From positions 62,001 through 126,000 of the forward strand of contig JAJDXM010000055.1 of NCBI GenBank assembly GCA_022823225.1: 64,000 nucleotides of DNA, in the 5' to 3' direction. A program made the position numbers and the translations under genes. The stretch comes from Gemmatimonadota bacterium. Its GTDB lineage: Bacteria; Gemmatimonadota; Gemmatimonadetes; Longimicrobiales; Gaopeijiaceae. Every line of letters begins with the position of its first letter. The first letter of the stretch is position 1. Shown here piece after piece: positions 60,912 through 64,000 of this stretch. The notes beneath the pieces were generated by a model. The model made no database searches and was not told where the DNA came from. It was given only the letters and a program-made list of their open reading frames with translations.

Positions 60912-62027
60912 ATGCTTCACTCGATCAGCAGCATCGCCCGGAATGCCGACGCCCTGTCCGCGGTCTGGAACGGTGGCGAGCGCACCGACCTTCCCTACCT
61001 CTGGCTGCGCGACAACTGCGGTTGCAGCGAGTGCCGGGTCTTGCAGACTTCCGAGAAGCGCTTCCACCTCTTCCGGGTCCCCGGTGACCTGCGGCCGCGC
61101 CGGGTCAGCCTGGAGGACGCCGGATCCGAGGACGAGGCGATCTGCATCGACTGGCCGGACGGACACCACACCCGCTACCGGTCGAGCGAGATCCGCGGCT
61201 TTCTGAGCCTGCCCGGCTTCGAGCTGCACTACTGGGACGACCGGTTCCAGCCGCGGAGATTCGACTACCGGCGGTTTCTGGAGAACGACCGCGCGGCGGC
61301 GGAGCTGATCGAGGAATTCCTGCGGACCGGGGTCTGCGTGCTCGTCGACGCTCCCACCGAGCCGGAATCCTGCGAAGAGCTCGCGGCCCGTCTGGGCCCC
61401 ATCCGCGAGGTGCTGTTCGAGCGCATCCACAACGTCAAGGTCGATCCGAAGGGATACAACATCGCGCACACGGGCCTGGCGGTCGCGCCGCACAACGACT
61501 TTACCAGCTACACCTGGCCGCCTAACGTGCAGGCGCTGCACATGCTGGTGAACGAGTGCGAAGGCGGCGAATCGGTTGTCGTGGACGGGTTCGGCCTGCT
61601 CAACGAGCTGCGCAGCGATCACCCCGGGAAGTTCGACGCGCTGTGTGCGGTACCGGTGCCGTTCAGGATCTTCAGCGAGGAACACGAGTGCTACGCAGTC
61701 AAGCCGATGGTCGGGCTGGACAGCGGCGGGGAGGTCAGGATGGTGCGCTTCAATACCGCGCAGATGCAGGCCGTTCCCCTGTCGGAGCCCCGGCTGGGCG
61801 ACTTCTACGCCGCCTACCACGAACTGTCGAGGCGCGTCAATTCCCCCGACGCCCAGGTCACCTTCCGGCTGGAGGGCGGGCAGATTCTGCTCTGCGACGG
61901 GCACCGGGTGCTGCACGGACGCACGGCGCTGCGCTCGGATGGCCGGCGACACCTGCAGGACGCCTACTTCGAGCACGACAACGTGCGCAACCACCTGAGG
62001 TGGCTGCGGCTCAGCGGCCGGGTGTGA
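60912..62027 (+). CDS. Gamma-butyrobetaine hydroxylase-like 2-oxoglutarate dioxygenase
   Basis: The 371-residue enzyme has the GBBH-type N-terminal zinc domain (LWLRDNCGCSECR, Cys at 37, 39 and 42 by eye) and the TauD/TfdA catalytic domain. H194-N-D196 in APHNDFTSYTWP and the distal His in CDGHRVLHGR form the Fe(II) triad, and the final Arg binds 2-oxoglutarate. The family hydroxylates gamma-butyrobetaine to carnitine or trimethyllysine. The gene starts 26 bp after the SLC13 gene, probably in one transcript, so the permease might import a related substrate. No betaine pathway partner is seen. Confidence 0.88.
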   Translation: MLHSISSIARNADALSAVWNGGERTDLPYLWLRDNCGCSECRVLQTSEKRFHLFRVPGDLRPRRVSLEDAGSEDEAICIDWPDGHHTRYRSSEIRGFLSLPGFELHYWDDRFQPRRFDYRRFLENDRAAAELIEEFLRTGVCVLVDAPTEPESCEELAARLGPIREVLFERIHNVKVDPKGYNIAHTGLAVAPHNDFTSYTWPPNVQALHMLVNECEGGESVVVDGFGLLNELRSDHPGKFDALCAVPVPFRIFSEEHECYAVKPMVGLDSGGEVRMVRFNTAQMQAVPLSEPRLGDFYAAYHELSRRVNSPDAQVTFRLEGGQILLCDGHRVLHGRTALRSDGRRHLQDAYFEHDNVRNHLRWLRLSGRV

Positions 62028-62094
62028 GGAGCAATCGACGTGAGCGACGAGGCTCCGGGCTGGCCAACCCTTGATTCTTCGGAGCGGCCCCGCC

Positions 62095-64000
62095 TCACCG
62101 CCTCCAGGCAACCGAGGCGGGCACCCCGCCGCTGACCATGATGTCGAGCCCCCTCTCGGGCGCAAGCGCATCGAGAGCCCCGGGAGCCATCGCGCCGGCC
62201 GGCAGGTCCCGCAGAATCGCCCGCACCTGCCCGGTCGCCGGATCGCGCATGATCGCCATGGGCGGCTCACTCCCCTGCCGCATTTCAACGGAGCCGTCCG
62301 GCCCGGCAAGCACGAGGCTCGCCAGCTCCGCCTCCCACCCGGCCTGCGCCGGAAGCGCGAAGGTGAAGCCCGAACGCCCGTCGCCGTCCCAAACCTCCTG
62401 CATCTCGAAGGTCAGCGAGAACAGCTCGCGTCCATCCGCGCGTCTTCCCGTCAGCCGGTACGGCCCATCCACGACCGGCACGACCGGCGATGTTTCGACG
62501 ACGAAGGCGGGATCCAGGTGCATCGCCCCCAGCGCGGAGGCACCGCCCGATACCAGGAGCGTCCGTTCGGCCGAAGATGTTGGAAGCTCGTTCTTGTCGA
62601 TGAGCCGGAAGCGCAGCGCATTCGTGAAGTAGTAGTCGCTGACCCAGGTCGGATCGCAGTAGCTCATGAAGTCCGCCCGGTCCGGGGGCACCAGCGAGCC
62701 TCCTGCGCGCGGATCGTATCCCCACACACCAGTCTGGCCGTTGTCATACGGGAAGGTGTTGTCGGGGTTCCCCTCGCTCCCGCTGCACGTCGCATGACGC
62801 AGGTTCAGGTTATGTCCGAGCTCGTGCGCGATTGTCTCCGCGCTAAGCCGGGACATGCTGATCTTTCCTCGGACCGGATTGGAGTTTGCACCGAGGTACG
62901 CGACGCCGCCGGCTCCGACGGCGACCGCGTTGAGGCCCATCCAGTGTCCCGTGCCCTGCTCCAGAATGCGGATTTTCTGCATCTCGGCCAGCATGTCGAA
63001 GATGCTGTTCGAATCGATCGTAACGGTGCCGTGCTTTGCGATCTTGAATTCGCCCACCGGCAGCAGGGTCTTTGTCTGGAAGAACATGGGATCGTCCTCG
63101 GTGGCGTTCGCCACGAAAGTGACGGCCCGGCGGTCGTTGTCCGCCCGTGAGACGAAGGGGACCAGGGTCAGGTGCAGTGGCGGCACCTCCCTGACCTCCA
63201 CCGCGACCCGCCCTTCCGCGGGGATTCGCTTCGCCACGCCGAGCGACGCGTCGACGGTCTCGTTCGGATCGACCTCGACGACCATCTCGAGGCCAGGCTG
63301 AATCACGTCGGCCGGGATCTCGGCATTGGCCGACAGGTCGATTTCGCCTACCTGCATTTCCGCCGGGATCGGGGACGAGCCGGCGGGGATGTCCACGGCA
63401 TGCACCTCCGTTCCGTCCACGAAGAAGGTCGCACGTACCGGAGGCACGGTCTCGGTAGTCTCCTTCTCCGACGCGACGAACACTCGCAGGAACGCACTCC
63501 TCCCGGCCACGAGCGGGACCGGATACTCGGTCGACTGAGTCGCCTGAATCAGGAGGACATCGGCCTGGGCCTCGGCTCCGCACGACCGGATGCGCCACTT
63601 GGCGACCACGTCGTTCAGCCAGCTTCGCAACTCAGGCTCGGCGGGCGCGCACAGCCCGGTCTCGTACGCGATGAGCTCCCTGAGGTTGAGCATCGACGCC
63701 AACTCGGACGGCAGAGGCCCGGACAACTCCGGATTGTTCTGAACGTGCAACCGGATCAGGGATTCCATGCCGCCGAGTTCCGGAGGGAGCGGTCCGGACA
63801 GCGAGTTGTCCTGCATCGAGATCCAAAGGATGGCGCCGAGTTCACCGAGCCCCGCGGGCACAGGGCCTTCGATCATGTTGTCGCGGAGTTCCATGATTCT
63901 GAGGCGGTCGAGTTGGCCGAGTTCCGGAGGGAGCGGTCCGGTTACCTGGTTGTAGCTCAGGTCGAGCACCTCCAGGCGGCCCAACTTGCCGAGTTCCGCC
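62095..64000 (-). CDS. Leucine-rich-repeat zinc metalloprotease, N-terminus outside window
   Basis: The frame is open to the right edge, and 635 residues are visible. The first 120 have plant-type LRRs (LEVLDLSYNQVTGPLPPELG, LIRLHVQNNPELSGPLPSEL) ending in a Cys cap (GLCAPAEPELRSWL). A beta-rich region follows. A zincin domain comes next, with HELGHNLNLRH (HExxHxxxxxH) near residue 385 of the visible part and a Met-turn FMSYCDPTWVSDYY. A C-terminal beta-sandwich closes it. Such a chain suggests an exported protease that binds a target through the LRRs. The signal peptide lies outside the window. Confidence 0.85.
   Translation of the reverse strand, partial: AELGKLGRLEVLDLSYNQVTGPLPPELGQLDRLRIMELRDNMIEGPVPAGLGELGAILWISMQDNSLSGPLPPELGGMESLIRLHVQNNPELSGPLPSELASMLNLRELIAYETGLCAPAEPELRSWLNDVVAKWRIRSCGAEAQADVLLIQATQSTEYPVPLVAGRSAFLRVFVASEKETTETVPPVRATFFVDGTEVHAVDIPAGSSPIPAEMQVGEIDLSANAEIPADVIQPGLEMVVEVDPNETVDASLGVAKRIPAEGRVAVEVREVPPLHLTLVPFVSRADNDRRAVTFVANATEDDPMFFQTKTLLPVGEFKIAKHGTVTIDSNSIFDMLAEMQKIRILEQGTGHWMGLNAVAVGAGGVAYLGANSNPVRGKISMSRLSAETIAHELGHNLNLRHATCSGSEGNPDNTFPYDNGQTGVWGYDPRAGGSLVPPDRADFMSYCDPTWVSDYYFTNALRFRLIDKNELPTSSAERTLLVSGGASALGAMHLDPAFVVETSPVVPVVDGPYRLTGRRADGRELFSLTFEMQEVWDGDGRSGFTFALPAQAGWEAELASLVLAGPDGSVEMRQGSEPPMAIMRDPATGQVRAILRDLPAGAMAPGALDALAPERGLDIMVSGGVPASVAWRR

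Overview
The window is high-GC bacterial chromosome from a Gram-negative with an outer membrane: it has a TonB-dependent receptor, several lipobox proteins and an outer-membrane barrel. The dense run of secreted beta-propeller proteins (6-bladed GPGEF-type, sortilin/BNR-type, FG-GAP, YncE, LVIVD) suggests a Gemmatimonadota-like organism. That placement is inference from gene style, because no rRNA or ribosomal protein gene is present.

Layout. 1-7165 (mostly minus): a truncated propeller lipoprotein, a free-standing Clp_N protein and a translationally coupled operon DinB > SDR > hydantoinase/oxoprolinase A+B fusion > secreted esterase. 7336-12568: serine hydrolase, an enlarged YjbQ-like protein, an Abi_2/HEPN protein, an HD hydrolase and an SDR. 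12572-20088: BNR propeller, two 6-bladed propeller proteins, a thioredoxin-like protein, an AraC-type regulator and a small Cys-rich secreted protein. 20350-22206: a frameshifted ATP-binding regulator beside an intact Xre-RES toxin-antitoxin pair with candidate operators. 22240-32514: ArsM, an UMF1-type transporter, two small proteins, three consecutive propeller proteins and an M28-type peptidase. 32837-35405: a peroxiredoxin with in-frame UGA, asnB and a propeller fragment. 35430-45479: M20 amidohydrolase, metallo-beta-lactamase-fold protein, dienelactone hydrolase, outer-membrane barrel, a redox group (CcdA, TlpA and a second UGA-containing peroxiredoxin), a creatininase-like protein and a Rieske oxygenase. 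45476-52257: MBL protein, PQQ-type propeller, 6-bladed propeller, cyclase, decayed Xre-RES pair, SRPBCC protein, propeller remnant and a strong terminator. 52265-64000: TonB receptor, VapB with a truncated VapC, ahcY, lipoprotein, hsp20 with an unusual upstream array, SLC13/RCK transporter, gamma-butyrobetaine-hydroxylase-like dioxygenase and an LRR-zincin.

Main discoveries. (1) Two unrelated secreted peroxiredoxins (32837-33460 and 42370-42948) are each split by one in-frame TGA at the catalytic cysteine position. Each TGA is followed by a hairpin whose loop starts 21 nt downstream, which points to selenocysteine and a bacterial SECIS. Ordinary annotation would break both genes. (2) Between hsp20 and the SLC13 gene lie seven copies of a 15-bp inverted repeat, spaced 42, 21, 43, 42, 22 and 42 bp (all about multiples of two helical turns). 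They lie directly upstream of a near-consensus sigma-54 promoter for hsp20, so they look like a multi-site enhancer. (3) A TGTAAAG-N4-CTTTACA dyad recurs in three gene borders. (4) The window holds one intact and two decayed toxin-antitoxin modules and other gene remnants.
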